Shown piece after piece: positions 1 through 11,909 of a stretch of 64,000 bases of DNA. The stretch is taken from positions 2,200,809 to 2,264,808 of the forward strand of contig BCKK01000002.1 of assembly GCA_001600615.1 (NCBI GenBank), written 5' to 3'. This DNA is from Dioszegia crocea. Lineage: Eukaryota > Basidiomycota > Tremellomycetes > Tremellales > Bulleribasidiaceae. Position numbers and translations under genes: made by a program. Under the pieces are notes generated by a model. That model searched no databases, was not told the DNA's origin, and was given only the letters and a program-made list of their open reading frames with translations. Position 1 is the stretch's first letter; each line of letters starts with the position of its first letter.

Positions 1-24
1 ACCACTCGTCAATTTCTTATCCCT

Positions 25-1687
25 TCAGGATGTATCCTCGGCCGTCAAACTCACCAGCATCCCAGCCTGACTCATCATGACTACGGTCTCTACGATCCTC
101 CTCTCCTTCCCCTCCCCATCATCTTCATCTTCACCGTAATTCAACTCTGTAACCAGCAATTGCAGCTTCTCACAAACTGCACCCCTCCCCTGGAGCTCCT
201 GCTCCAACTCCCCATAATCCGCCCTAGAGCTACGTAGCTCAGACTTGAGGCCCGCCTTCTCCTGCTCGAGCTGAACGATTCGAGCGTCATTTTCCCGCGT
301 CTTGAGCCACAGGGCGGCTCGTTCGCCGATCAGAGTGGAGTTTTCGGCAGAGAGGGTGAGGTTTCGAGCGAGGAGATCGTTTATCCGGCTGGTAAGCTCG
401 ATGATGGGATCGGCGGTAGGATATTTGGGAAAGTCGATTGGGAGGTGGATGATGGCCGACGTGGACTCGGAGAGGGCGAGAGTTGTGACGACCGTTGGCT
501 GCACGTCTAGAGGAACAACGACTTCGTGTGGTGGGGAAGTAGAGTGCAATGAAGTAGCCAGAGCACATCTTTCTGGTGTTCGGCCGAGAGAGGGAAGCGG
601 GGATGAAGCATCATCTACCTTGGTGACGATAGCGACAGGAGTGCTCGTCGTAGGGCTAGTGAGATGACTCGAATCATCATCTGCGTGGATGACAAAGCGT
701 TGCTTCTTGCTCGGGCGAAGAGGGGTCGTTGTGATGGGAGGGCGTTGGCGAGTCTCGATATCCTTGATTCGACTGGGTACATATCCAGCTGTATATTAGC
801 GCGGAATTGTGAAGGACCTGAGAAGAAGGACAAGACATACCTCCTCCGATCCCATTTGCGACTTCTTCTTTCCTTCCTTGCTGCTGGCCTGAGCTATCTT
901 GAGCCGGGTCTCCGATGTCCTGTCTGTCAATCGCGACAAAGAGGTCAGTCTCTGAATCGTCAGCTTGTGCCCAGCCAATTTCAAAGGGGAAGGACCCGAA
1001 GAGCTCACCGCTATGACATTCCCGTGCAATCTCCTCTTCATCCTCCAGGTCCAGTGCCAGCTGAATACTGACATCCCCCGCATCCATCATATCCTCTTCT
1101 TCCCCATCCTCCGAATCATCCCTGTAGAAGCTTGCATCCGATACATCGCCCGTATGCTGCATCAACAATCCTGCGGGTAGATCGTTGAAGAGCTGATGGT
1201 CCGCCATGGAAGAAAAGTGGGAAGTCGGAGCATGGGTGTGTGAGACACCTCGACTGGAGACGCTCCGAGAGGAGAAGGAAGAGAAGGAGGGAAGACGAGG
1301 ATGGCCCGGGAGATGAAATGTGTTTGGAGCTAGAATGCGGTCAGCTATAGCCCGTGTGTACGACGATCGAGGCCGAGGAGCTGATAGCTCACTGACACGC
1401 CTCGGAGCTTCTCTGGCTGGGCTATCTTCAGCCCTCATACTCCTTCCCCGACCAATAGAGGCATATCTCCCTTCATCCGCATCGGCGTCCTTCCTCTTTT
1501 TGGGCGAGACTGATTGGGGAACGAGATTGGAGAGCTGGAGAGATAATGGTGATCGGGCGCTTGGCATTGTTGGGGCAGAGTGTAGAGGGATAGTGGAAAG
1601 AAGGCCGCTGTGTGAGTCGGTGGTTGTAGACCCGGCCCAAGTTGAAGAGGTTGAAGGAAGGTTGAGGCCGAGGTGTGAGTCGGTCAT
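25..1687 (-). CDS. Acidic coiled-coil protein of unknown function
   Basis: I do not recognise a family. Four exons join in one frame (1687-1393, 1329-1009, 951-841, 788-25), giving 496 residues. Each intron has a GTGAGC or GTATGT donor and a GCTGAC or GCTAAT branch site just before the acceptor. The N-terminal third is Ser/Pro/Arg-rich and disordered. A strongly acidic stretch follows (motif EDGEEEDMMDAGD), then a basic patch with SKKQRF. The last 110 residues form a probable coiled coil with leucine heptads, starting near ELTSRINDLLARN, with an acidic tail. The mix of disorder, acid patch and coiled coil suggests a nuclear scaffold or regulator, but this is inference. The start is the first ATG of the longest frame. 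An upstream frame from 2027 has no supporting features. Confidence 0.6.
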
Positions 1688-2358
1688 GTTGAGTGACTGT
1701 TCCGGTGCCGAGGTAGATGTCTTGATCGAACCCTCAGGAGGTCGTGATGGTGATGATCCGTATTGTGAAGTATGTCAGATGGGAAGGAAGAAGGATGTGT
1801 GGGAGAGGATAGGCAAAGCTGAAAGGGTTGAGTGATCTTCTACGCCTGTACAGGGGAAAGGACGCTTCGGCTATCGGTGATATCTCAATCTCCGATATAC
1901 TGATTTTGGCAGGCCAGCATAAGTCAACACGATGTTTCCACACGTTCCATACCATACTTGTGCACCTGTGATACGTCATCGCTGCCCATGTCCAAGCAAT
2001 ATGGATCATCTGGGGGATTTCGGACACGGGAAGGAGGTATCATCCTTGCCGGTTCCCGTTCGAAAGGCGTCTTAACCTCGATTCGGATTGAGCAGAACGG
2101 TGACCGAGCTAGTATCGCCGCTGTCCATCGGCCTGAGTTGTTAACCCGAGTCATTATGAGAGCGGCAAGAACAGCTTACAATGTTCAACGGGTCAACGAG
2201 AAATTTGATAGGCGGAAATGGTGAAACACGTCACGCAGATTTGAAACACATTACGTCATCACCCGGGCTAAGCCTTGAACGCGCTCGAGCCTGTATATCT
2301 TCCGACCTTCCTTCTTAGTCTGCCACTCATTCTTTATCCTACACACACTCGCCATAAG
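1688..2358. promoter_or_regulatory. Divergent intergenic region with a TTACGTCA element
   Basis: This 671-base gap separates the start codons of the coiled-coil gene (-) and the F-box-like gene (+), so it should hold both promoters. The clearest motif is TTACGTCA at 2251-2258, a CRE-type bZIP site about 100 bases before the F-box ATG. A second ACGTCAC lies at 2228-2234. Short open frames here lack splice-consistent extension or any family motif, and I do not call them. Confidence 0.4.
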
Positions 2359-3725
2359 ATGTCCAAGCCACTTCCTCAGCTCCCCAAAGAGGTCTGGACC
2401 TGTATCGCCTATCTTCTCCGACAGCCATTCCCGCAACCGAGGGACGTGAAGGAGAGGAAGGAAATCCGTCAGGTGGACCTGGTTAGTATGATGAGGACCT
2501 CGAAGGTGAGTCGTACAACTCAACTCTTTGGCACTATCTGAGGGAGCCAGATAGGACCTGGCTGACCTCATAGCTCCTCAATAACGCGGCTGCCCCCGCG
2601 CTGTACAACCTCGTCATCACAGACGACATTTCCGCTCTCTATCACAACTTCACCTCGGAGCATGCGGTCGCTCCGGGCATCCTCTCCAAGAAGGAATTGA
2701 TACACTTCACTCGGGCATTGTATCTCGAGTACCCCACTCGACCACTATCCCAATTCCACAAAGACAACATCCACACTTTCCAGCATACATACCCCCAAAA
2801 CCCGCACGACCCTCGCGACAGTCTGTTCAACAGTTGCGGTAGCTATTACCACGATCCCGCCCTGGCGAGCCTTATCGACTCGGAGATGTTATTCGCTTCT
2901 GATCCCTCTACTCAACTACAACATGCCATGCCCGAGCTCGAGATCCTCTCTACCGGTACCTTCTTTGGCGCGTTCGAAGATGGATGGATGGGGAACTTTG
3001 GCGGTACGCTGGGTTTCATGCAGCGAGTCGGGGAGATTCAGAGAGTCTACACGCAGATGCTACTCAGTGGCAAAATCAAGCACTTTTGCCAGTCGGGTAA
3101 TTTCAGCCCTCTCGCCATCCACCCTGTCGAGCTCTTCGATTTCAAATCCCCTTCTCCCCTTTCCCCTACGGCTCTACAAACCATCACACTCCATGTCGAC
3201 CTCCAGGCCAGCAAAGGTGTCGATTACGATGGAGCTTTCAGCTCTTCTGCTTCTCTCCCCGGCGTCAGGGTCCGCTGGTGTTTCGACAACCCGCGTCGAA
3301 CTCGATCTACAGGCGGCGCGAAGCCTTTCCTCGGCTTCACCGATCAGCCCATCTTCGCCAAAGCCATCTTTCTCTCTCTCGTCTCGGGTCTAGGACAGCG
3401 ACACGAAAAGCACGATGCGTGCGCCGGGCCAGACGCCTACCCCCTCGTCCCTCTTACTGTCGACGCGTACATCCCCATCACCGATACTACCGTCGGAGTC
3501 CTCATGAAGGGGGTCAAGATGCACAACCCGACGGGGTCGAGTGCCAAGGAGAAGCAGACCAACAAGCGGCACAAGGCGGCAGAGCAGTTGGGGATGGCGT
3601 TGGGTACAGAATCGTTCAATACGGATGTCGAGGGGAAGGTGGTGCACCCTGACGATCACTTGGGGGTGCACTACATCGCGGACCGTCCTCCTTGTCCGGG
3701 GTGCGGGTGGGTGGCGTCGGCGTAG
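2359..3725 (+). CDS. F-box-like protein
   Basis: Two exons (2359-2505, 2574-3725) encode 432 residues. The intron has donor GTGAGT, branch GCTGAC and acceptor TAG. The N-terminus, LPKEVWTCIAYLL followed by a DLVSMMRTSKLLN segment and an APALY end, resembles the F-box helix pattern in which a leading Leu-Pro and a later 'cK.l...a.p.LY' recur. This suggests a substrate adaptor for an SCF ubiquitin ligase. The remaining 370 residues show no leucine-rich, WD40 or kelch repeats that I can see. They include an aromatic-rich segment and end with a CPGC pair (PPCPGCGWVASA). The F-box match is weak and by eye; the gene itself is well supported by the long uninterrupted second exon. Confidence 0.6.
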
Positions 3726-4058
3726 TGAGGCGCCTCTTGAGGCAGTTGGAGGCTTTGGGAGTGAGGAGGTGGCGTGTGTATAGGGACCAAGTAAGCAGAT
3801 TATGTAGCGGCACTCAGACGAGGAGCAACATTGTACAAGGACCGATTGTATATTGGCATTATAACAAGACGAGCGAAAAGGCAGCGAGAAGGCCAAGGTG
3901 GTTAACCCGGGGGAAAGAGGTCGCACATACTATGCAATTACTCACGCGAAATCCTAAACCGGATGAACTGGCCAGGCCATCCAAGACATGGGACGAGTCA
4001 ATCCGCAAGAGATTACATGATGTCAACACCTTCTACCCACCAAAATTTGATATTACGT
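3726..4058. other. Convergent intergenic spacer
   Basis: This is the 333-base gap between the stop codons of the F-box-like gene (+) and the GH105 gene (-). It should hold the two 3' untranslated regions. I see no gene, repeat or structured element in it. Confidence 0.5.
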
Positions 4059-5466
4059 TCAGTGACCGTTCCCATTTGCCTTTCCAGCTCTCTGCAGTCG
4101 CTCCCATTCTACCAGTGCCAACATCGACAGCGCCTGTCCGTACGGCATCGATGTAATGGGAATTTGGACGTAGAACTCCAGGTTGCTACCCATACCCGTC
4201 CCGAACGACACCTGGGATACCTCTCCGTCCTTGTCGATGTGGTCGATCACACCCTGCAGAGCTTTCATCGCTGGGGGCAGGAAGGTTGCGCGGTCAAGCA
4301 AGCCCTAACTCATCAGCTTTGGGACAAATCGATCTGAGGGGATATCGACTGACCAGCCTGATACCCGCCAACATACCCGCCGCGAATCCAGCTGTAGCAC
4401 TCGTCTCTAGGTAACTTGATGGGTCAACCAAGAGAGTGTGCCACAATCCCGATTCCTGATCCTGAACTTCGACAAGCTTATCCACCTGTCGCCTGAAAGC
4501 CGACTCGAGCTGTTTCCGTACGGGGTCCTGTGGCGGTAGCCGATCGCCCATGAATTCGAGGAAGAGGGGAATGGCGACTGTGATCCAGCAGTTGCCGCGG
4601 GCCCAGAGAGCTTTGGCAAAGTTGTGTCCGCCCCGACCTGGTGCGTCCGGGGTGAACTCCCAGCCGTGGAACCATAGGCCTGAGGGGGCGTCCATGAGGT
4701 AGTTGATGTGGAGGAGGAATTGATATTTGGCTTCTTCGATGTAGTGGGGGCGGTCGAGGAGGATACCAATTTGGGCGAGGGGGAGGACAGTCATCATTAG
4801 GGTATCGTCCCAGAGCTGATTCTTGTTGACTTCGAGGTAAGTGACTGTGTGTCAGCTGTGGATCTTCAGGTTGCGCTGGATCTAAATCCGAGGGAGGAAC
4901 CGCTCTCCTTCCATCTCACCGCCAAGTCATGATCCCATCTCGAACCAGAACAACCCTCAACTTACTGTGCTGGAATCCGCCCTCCTGAGTCTTTGGCAAG
5001 TCATGCATGATCCATTCCGCCCACTCGTCACACCACCCAACCCACCGCTCATCCTTGATCTGCCCATTGACGAGCAGGCTCGACAACGAGTAGAACGGGC
5101 TCATGGTGTTGATGTTCTTCGGCGCGCCTTTGCCATTCGTGAGCTTGTACTGCAGCTCGAACCAGTCGAGTGCAGTCTTCAGCGAGTACTGGGCCGAGGG
5201 GGAGGAAGGATTCAGCGCCGAATGGTGATATAGCGCAGTGAGGGCGATCCCCTGTGTCCACTCCCATCCTCCCCAACCTTTCGTATCGACAATTGTCCCA
5301 TCCGCAACTATCCCATCAGCTCTGCCATCCAATACCTGGATCTCGGACACTCACTAGGCATCAAGAACTCTCCCGTCTTGTCGACGATATTCACCAGTCC
5401 ATCCGTCATGAGCCTGACGAGCTCCTCGGCTCGTTGCTCCGTAAGTTGCGCTTGGGCTATAGTCAT
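4059..5466 (-). CDS. Unsaturated rhamnogalacturonyl hydrolase, GH105 family
   Basis: Four exons (5466-5355, 5307-4966, 4844-4354, 4304-4059) encode 396 residues, close to the 370-400 usual for the family. GH105 (YteR/YesR) enzymes remove the terminal unsaturated galacturonic acid from pectin-derived oligosaccharides with an (alpha/alpha)6 barrel. Visible hallmarks are GWGGWEWTQGIALTALYH near residue 55, WDDTLMMTVLP (the first Asp matches the catalytic Asp143 of YteR), LWFHGW, WARGN and the SYLETSATAGFAAGM segment near the C-terminus. The usual ARGNGW reads ARGNCW here, a Gly-to-Cys change. No signal peptide precedes residue 10, so the enzyme is probably cytosolic and acts on imported disaccharides. 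The neighbours are not pectin genes. Palindromic CCGGAG elements lie just upstream. Confidence 0.9.
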
Positions 5467-6023
5467 TGTTTGCAGAGTCTTGGTAGTTGTAGTGCTGAGT
5501 TGAGCGGACTGCAGCTCTCTCCTTCTTTTGTAGACTGATGTGAAGCTCGGGAGGTTTGATATCCCGGTCCGGAGAAAAGTGCCCCGGAGTTGCTCCGGTG
5601 CGGATCCGGACCTGTATTACGGCAGATACGGCAGCTATAGATCTGAGCCTCTTGATCAGGTGTTCTTTTGACCGGCAGGAGAGCATGCATCCGAAATATG
5701 AAGTGGTACTGAAGGCATGCAAACAATAGCCATCGTAAGGTACATGTCGACCCTACTCAGTATCCCGGGGAGTTGATACGGATCTGTAGCAGCAGGGAGG
5801 GAGACCGAGGGATCAGTAAAACCTCCCGGCCGGGAATTGCCGACTCCGCATTCCTTAGACCGGTCATCGCCGCCTTCACCTCACCTCCCGCACGGTTCCT
5901 TCTGCCTTCCTTCCTTTCCAGCATCATGACTTCACCTTTCATTCGACCCAAGCCGAGGTTGGCAGATCTCGCTCCTCGTTGCTGGTGAAATTGAGGGATT
6001 CGACAGGTTTGGAAGTCGTCAAA
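5467..6023. other. Divergent promoter region between GH105 and the 1539-residue orphan
   Basis: This 557-base gap contains several CCGG-core palindromes, the strongest at 5568-5610 (listed separately), and a perfect 12-base palindrome TCCCGGCCGGGA at 5824-5835. Open frames here are short and end without splice-consistent continuation. I see no RNA gene. Confidence 0.4.
5568..5610. promoter_or_regulatory. Cluster of CCGGA palindromes upstream of GH105
   Basis: Within 43 bases there are TCCGGA (5568-5573), a perfect inverted repeat CCGGAG-TTG-CTCCGG (5584-5598) and another TCCGGA (5605-5610). They lie about 100-145 bases before the GH105 start. Paired CGG triplets are the typical targets of dimeric Zn2Cys6 fungal regulators, so this may be the binding site for a pectin- or sugar-acid-responsive activator. 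That assignment is inference; the palindromes themselves are exact. Confidence 0.5.
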
Positions 6024-9000
6024 ATGGTGAGTGATTGCTCTGATCGTCGATTTTGATGAGCCTCTATGGGTTTAGAGGTCCGAATCTATATTCTTCGTCG
6101 CATATTAGCCATACGTGACAGCTTCGGGCGAGGGTATGGATACGTAAAGGCTGAGGATGTAAGCTGTGACGGTGTGGCAAATCGCAGATGAATGATACAG
6201 GAGCCAAACACACCACATCACACGCTTGACAACAGCTGACAAGCAGGGCAAACGACCCAAACCGACTCCCCCTCCCGGCGCGTATATGCCCACCTCCGAC
6301 CTCCGCGGATCAGGTCCCAGCGATCCATCTCGCAATTCAGTCAGCGAGGCGAGTAAAGCCATAGAGGGCCGAAGGACAGGGGAGGATCTCTCAGAATGGC
6401 GGCAGAGGCGATATGGGAAGGAAGGAAGAGGAGACGTGCCTCGATTGGTCCGCGTACAGTCTACCACGTCGAGGCAAAGCGAAGCTCTAGAGTCAACAGC
6501 GCCGTCTGTACTTCCTACCCAACGGACGATCTCGAGACATGATACCCAGCACAACTTGCCCCGGCCTACAACATCTTTCCTTACTCCAGGTCTTTCATCC
6601 TACAACAGACCTCCCGGAAGACTTACCCTCCCTCCTTCCCGAAACACCGACATTGATAAGGAAACGCACCGATTCGTGGCGCCCACTCCGGTGCATCAGG
6701 ACGAAAATCCACCCCCCAAACCTGCCCCTTCCAAACCCACCTCTGCAAAGCCTTACATCCCCCGGCAAAAGATCACTCCGCTCGTCACAGACTCCTCAAC
6801 CTCCCGAGGCAGCCAAAGCGACAAGAATAAGTCTACTTTTGGCGCCCATAACGGAGTATCACACAATAAGAAACTTATCGTGGCGGAGGAAGGGCACTGG
6901 CAAGATGGGGCATGGGTCGAAGGTGAAGCGAAGACTGCGCGACAGCAAGTGGTCGATCAACGTGAGCTCTTTCGCTTTGGTGCATGTGACCTTGCTGATA
7001 TCACTCAGCCTTATTCAGCGGTCTCTCCCCAGATATAACCAACGCCGTTCTCGACTCAGCTGTACCGGTGAGTTACGAGTTTCCTTCCTTGCAGTTGAAG
7101 CATGCTGACGGCTAGGAGCCAATCGTCCACCAAGCGAATCCTCACGATGATGATCTACCATCCTCGCCACCTCCTAGTCCAACTCGTCCATCCGCAGCTC
7201 GGCGACTCAGACTCCCACGCACCCCGCCAACCAATGCTCAACTTGCTCAGGATTTACCGGCAGGTAATAGCCGAGTCGATCGTGGATTCTCACCCATCTT
7301 TTCCCAACCCGCAGACGCGTGGATTGAAACTCCTTTCGAGCGATCACAGACCCGGCGACAGCGTATGGTCTCGTCCCGTACCGATGATGAGGGCCTGGTG
7401 GCAGTCGCTACAAGCTCTACCCGGATCGATCCATCTTCCAGCCGTCCGCGGGGCCGCCGTGTGTCCACTAGTCCTCTCACCGATGATGGCGCTCATACCC
7501 ATCCCGCTCTACGGAAGGAATCTGTCCTTCCCAAACCCCTCTCTCATCCCAAACCCACAAGTGCCAAATCTCGGTCGGCATCATCGGCTTTGAAACAACC
7601 TCTCACCTACGGCGCCAGTAAAACAAATATGATTCCAGCTCCTCTGGGGGCCAAGAAGACTTCGTCAGATGGACGCAAGGGAGGAGCGGAAAGCGGCACG
7701 GCGGGCCAAAGGTGACCACCTGCAGCAGCTTGGCGGTACCGACCGCCGTGGTGACTTCTCGAGGTATGGCGATAATGTCCCAGTGAGCAATGCTCGGGAT
7801 TCGAGCTATAGCCAAGTACGGAAGAGCCGGACGCGGACGGATGTTGAACTGCCGCTGTCAACCTCGGGCGTGCTGGCCAGCTCGCGTGCCAGCTCTGCAC
7901 GAAGTATCAAGCCTGCGTATGACCTACCGGTCGACGATGCGTTCGGGGCGGATGGCGGGGCGGATGAGTTCCAGGATGATAATGGAGAGGACAGGTTGGG
8001 GACGGACGAGAAGTCTGTCGAACCGCGATCCAACTTCGATCGTGATAACGCTTTCCGAGCTGGGGTCACCTTGCACGAAACCGACATTGAGACTTTTGTC
8101 GACCGACCCGACCGGTCACGCCGAGAGCCAGCCAAGGAGAAACTTTGGGTCCGACCCAAGACCAAAAGGTCAAAATCGAAGAAACGTCGTCGGGGCTCTC
8201 CTTTCTATCGTTATCTTGATGGCGGTCGGCCACCCACTTCGCAGCCGATATGCAATCCGGCAGTGTACCGAAAGCGACCGCGTACATTCCAGAATGGTCT
8301 GGATGATAGTGATGCGGATGAGCGCGGGGAGAGGCGGAGGAAGCGACAGAGGCGGCATCAATGGGGCGATCCCCATCCGGAAGAGGCGTCCGGTTCAGAC
8401 GAGGAGAAGGTCGATCCTCGATATCAGCCGCTGTCGAAGTATGGGGATCCAATTGAGAGGGATCGGGAGTATCAGTTGGAGAAGCACGGGTTGTACGTGC
8501 TTGGTCAGGGTCTGGAGGGAATGGCGGCTAAGGCGTTGCACGATTGGGAGAAGGCCAGAGAGAGGGTGAATCGAGCGCCTCCGCCACCTAAGTTGAAGAT
8601 GTCAAGGAAGCGATCAGCCAATGAGCGAGTTATAAAGTGAGCTCGCGGCCCATGTTGTCTATACAAAGCTGACGGATCAGGTACGTCAATGTCATTTCGG
8701 ACCACAGCAAATCATCGCGGACTATCCGTCCTATCCCTGTCCGCAACGCCACTGCCAAAATCCGCGATCTACCTGGATACGTCATCAAACCTCTCAAAAC
8801 CATCTCATGGGAGGAGTATAATATCGCCTACAATGAAGAGCGCCCATTCGCTATCAACAACCAGCTCGTCCAACGCACCATGTCGGGTCTGCGGGCGAAA
8901 GCGCTCAAGCCGGCTGGAGGGCGGAATCGGCTCCGGACGACTCGGACGGGGATAAGGCAGGACAGGGAGATTAGGCGGTTGGAGTCCAGGGCTGAGGAGG

Positions 9001-11108
9001 TGGACGATATCAATGAGAGGATTGACACCCTCACTCCGTCTTTGCGACCTCCGGTTGAGTCTGTTTCGCGGATGGGGGTTAGGAGGGTGCCGAAATTGGT
9101 GTTCACCACTCGGACGCCTCCGCCCTTGCCGTCCACACTGGTGAAGAGTCAGAAGCGGAAGGTGACCAGTCTGTTGATGTCGGCAGAGAAGGAGGTTGGG
9201 GATGGTGATGGAATAGTGGTGGAAGAAGAGTGGGAAGGGGATGTCCGACACGATCCGATCATTCCCGACTTCTTTGACGATGCGTTCCAGGTCGAGCCGA
9301 TCAGCGTACAGGATCCGATCCTTGCTCCTCGAGACCAACAACCGAACGAAACCGCACACAGCAGAGTCGGCGGAAAGACGACATATATGTCCTCGACAAC
9401 CGGTAAGCTCAAACCCGTCAACGCCGCTACGCAGATCACAGCAAAAAGCGACGATACCGGTGCATTCTCACATGACAACATTGGCGAGACGGAGTGGGGG
9501 AAGATCAATCCGCGAGTGCCGAATTTGGGACAGGAGGCTCGTACTGTGACCACGGCAGGTAAATCGGTTCTCGCCTCCCGACACCCGGTCCCAGCAGATG
9601 AAAATCTTGACGATGCCGATTTCCCCTCTGTCCCCTCCGCAGTCAATCGCCCTTCCGCTTCTACGTCTAGATACAAGCCTCCCGGTCATACCGTCGCCTC
9701 GTCAGAGACGACTTCAACAAGCGGAATGATGTCAGGCGTGAACATGACGGATCTCATGATGGAAGCGTTGAAGAAGACTGCGGCGCTTTTTGACACTCCT
9801 CCGACCAAATTACCCCCACCTCCAACTGGCGGGATGATTGGTGGAGGTCCCGGACGACTTCGGCGGGTACGACAGCCAAAGACGGACGAGGCAACGAAGG
9901 GCAAAGCGAAATCGAAACCTAAAGGTAAAGGGCGGGACCCGGGCGAACGACCCAACGATCCGTCATCGCACGAATCTCAATTGACTTTACCGCGCATGCT
10001 CCAGCATCGACCTCGAGCTACACAGTTGCCGAGTCGGACGGGCGAAGATATGGATGAGGTGCCTCTGCCTCCTGCGTCGGCGAGGGTCGTTGTTGCTCCT
10101 CCGGTATTTGCCGCTGTGCCGCCTTTGCCAGGCATGATGGGTGCTGGGACGGCGCCGAGGCTGGGTTTGCAAAGGACAAGGACGGCTGGGTTGATGACGC
10201 CATCGAGAACATCGTCGCCTCTTTTGGCTGGCAAGTCGATGAATATGCTTAAGAGCCGTGAGTGCCCGCGAGTGGTCTTTGGTACAATAACAGAAGCTGA
10301 CCGCGATCCAGAATTCAAACCACCTACCCAAGGCACACCTACCCAACTCTCACGCTCTCGTCCTCGCGCTCCACTTTCACAAATTAACCCTCGACATTAT
10401 GCCTCTTCCGAGCTCGACCAAGATGACTCTTCCACCACGCCATACAACGAGCCTGGACAACATTGCCCCTCCCCGACTCAGACTACGGTCGCCGGCGGAC
10501 GAACACCCGGTCAAAGTCGGAACAGGTACATTTCGACCACTCGAGTCTCCACTACGCAGCGGGACTCCAGCGCCGCCGATCTATCCAATATGACACCGGG
10601 GCAGCAGTACGACGATGAGCCCGATGCTTATCATCCTTACGCCCAAAAACGACCGAGTCTGTATGATTATCAAGACCCACAATACTCCACTCGCCCTGAT
10701 CCCCTTTCCAGTCGTGACCAAGCGATTGGCCCGAGTCGGCAGATCGGTCCCTCATCTTCGATTTCGAGCGGCTTTGCTCCTGTCAACCCCGCAGCCCTGA
10801 TTCGACGAACGAGCTTTTCCAAAGTTATGCCCAAACACAGCGCCCTGAAGCGGAGCACGAAGGCGGACTATCTGCCGGGTGGAGATGGTATGGGCATTGG
10901 AGCGCCGGCTCAGCCAGGGCGTTCGGGCGGTGGTGTGGCGCAAAGGAGGGTGAGGGAGGATAGGCGTGGGGTAGGGACTGAGGGGCATCCGGGTGGATTG
11001 AGGATGGAAAGAATAGGGAGTCAGAGAGCTCGACAGCAGTTCCGTGCCCCTACTAGGCGACCGATCAGCGGGGAGGAAGGGGAGCAGGGAGAGGGGGAAA
11101 GGCGATAG
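6024..11108 (+). CDS. Large disordered protein of unknown function (1539 residues)
   Basis: Seven exons keep one frame: 6024-6026 (ATG only), 6247-6961, 7009-7067, 7116-7711, 7764-8636, 8681-10257 and 10312-11108. The exon phases agree at every junction, and most introns show GCTGAC or GCTGAT branch sites. The protein is rich in Ser, Pro, Arg and Lys. The best-conserved-looking part is residues 690-800: a basic region near KRSKSKKRRRG, a segment SKYGDPIERDREYQLEKHG, then KTISWEEYNIAYNEERPF across the 8637-8680 intron. The acidic segment IIPDFFDDAFQVEPI follows. I find no enzyme motif. The charge pattern suggests a nuclear or chromatin-associated scaffold, which is inference. The first exon is the weakest part because the 220-base first intron is unusually long for this window; coding could start elsewhere upstream. 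Confidence 0.6.
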
Positions 11109-11909
11109 AGGGCGATGCGGCGAGGAGAGGGGGAGATGGGTTTACATGAGGAGCGAGGTATGCGCTAAGAAGGTCAGATCTAGTGAGTCAATCTCGTCCA
11201 TGACGGCCGCTTTGTAGCTGACGAGCTCAGCTACAAAGAAACGCCAACAGTACGAATCATGCGGAATCGACCCTCAACTGGAAATTCATCTCGAACGAAA
11301 ATACATGCCGGACCTCTCGCCCAGTACTCAATACCAGACCTTTAATGGCTTTACCCCTTCCAAATCGAACATCAAATCATTTACCACATTGTGTATAAGC
11401 ACCATCACGACAGAATCGACTACTGCCACGACCATGAACTCCGCGTCAGACCTGTATATCACGACTGTTTCAAACCTGTCTATAGCAAAATTAGAACCTC
11501 CGCTTCAATTCCCGTCAATCCTCCACCTCAAGTCTATGTTTCAATCATGTATCCAGACTCATTGTATTTACATTCAATAGACACATCATGCATTCTGTAT
11601 ATACTTAATATCAGATCACTCTGCTCCCAAAGCTTACCGCCCACGGCATGCTCCGCTCACCAAATTCAAAGGATAACATCGACTGCATCAACAACGGGTC
11701 CAGCGGACTCGCCAGACGCGGAAGTTTCATTCCTGATGCCTGATTCTGCGAAAAGGACGGAGGCTCCACCGGCATACTGGTCTCAGAATATCGTCGTGGT
11801 AGGGGTGGTCGGTGCGTCCGGAGTCTGGACCAGTGGACGATATCGCGACTTTTCGCAAGAGACAGGTCTTGTAACACGCAAATGTGATCAAGCTGGATTG
11901 AACCGTCGA
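11109..11909. other. Convergent intergenic region, no gene recognised
   Basis: This 801-base gap lies between the 3' ends of the 1539-residue orphan (+) and the P450 (-). A plus-strand open frame covers 11391-11933, but it has no ATG at its start and no family motif. It also overlaps the P450 3' end, so I do not call it. The only notable structure is the hairpin at 11210-11238. Confidence 0.4.
11210..11238. repeat. Perfect 12-bp inverted repeat with 5-base loop
   Basis: CTTTGTAGCTGA and its exact reverse complement TCAGCTACAAAG are separated by CGAGC. The repeat begins about 100 bases after the stop codon at 11108, so it would form a stable hairpin in the 3' untranslated region of that transcript. 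Alternatively it is a palindromic protein-binding site. It has no U-tract of the bacterial terminator kind. Confidence 0.6.

Noticed and set aside
3390..3926. 178-codon minus-strand frame opposite the F-box-like gene
   Set aside because: It overlaps the long coding exon antisense, and its composition mirrors that exon.
6040..6160. Possible C/D-box snoRNA in the first intron of the 1539-residue gene
   Set aside because: The C-box lacks the purine before TGATGA, no terminal stem forms, and no guide match could be shown.
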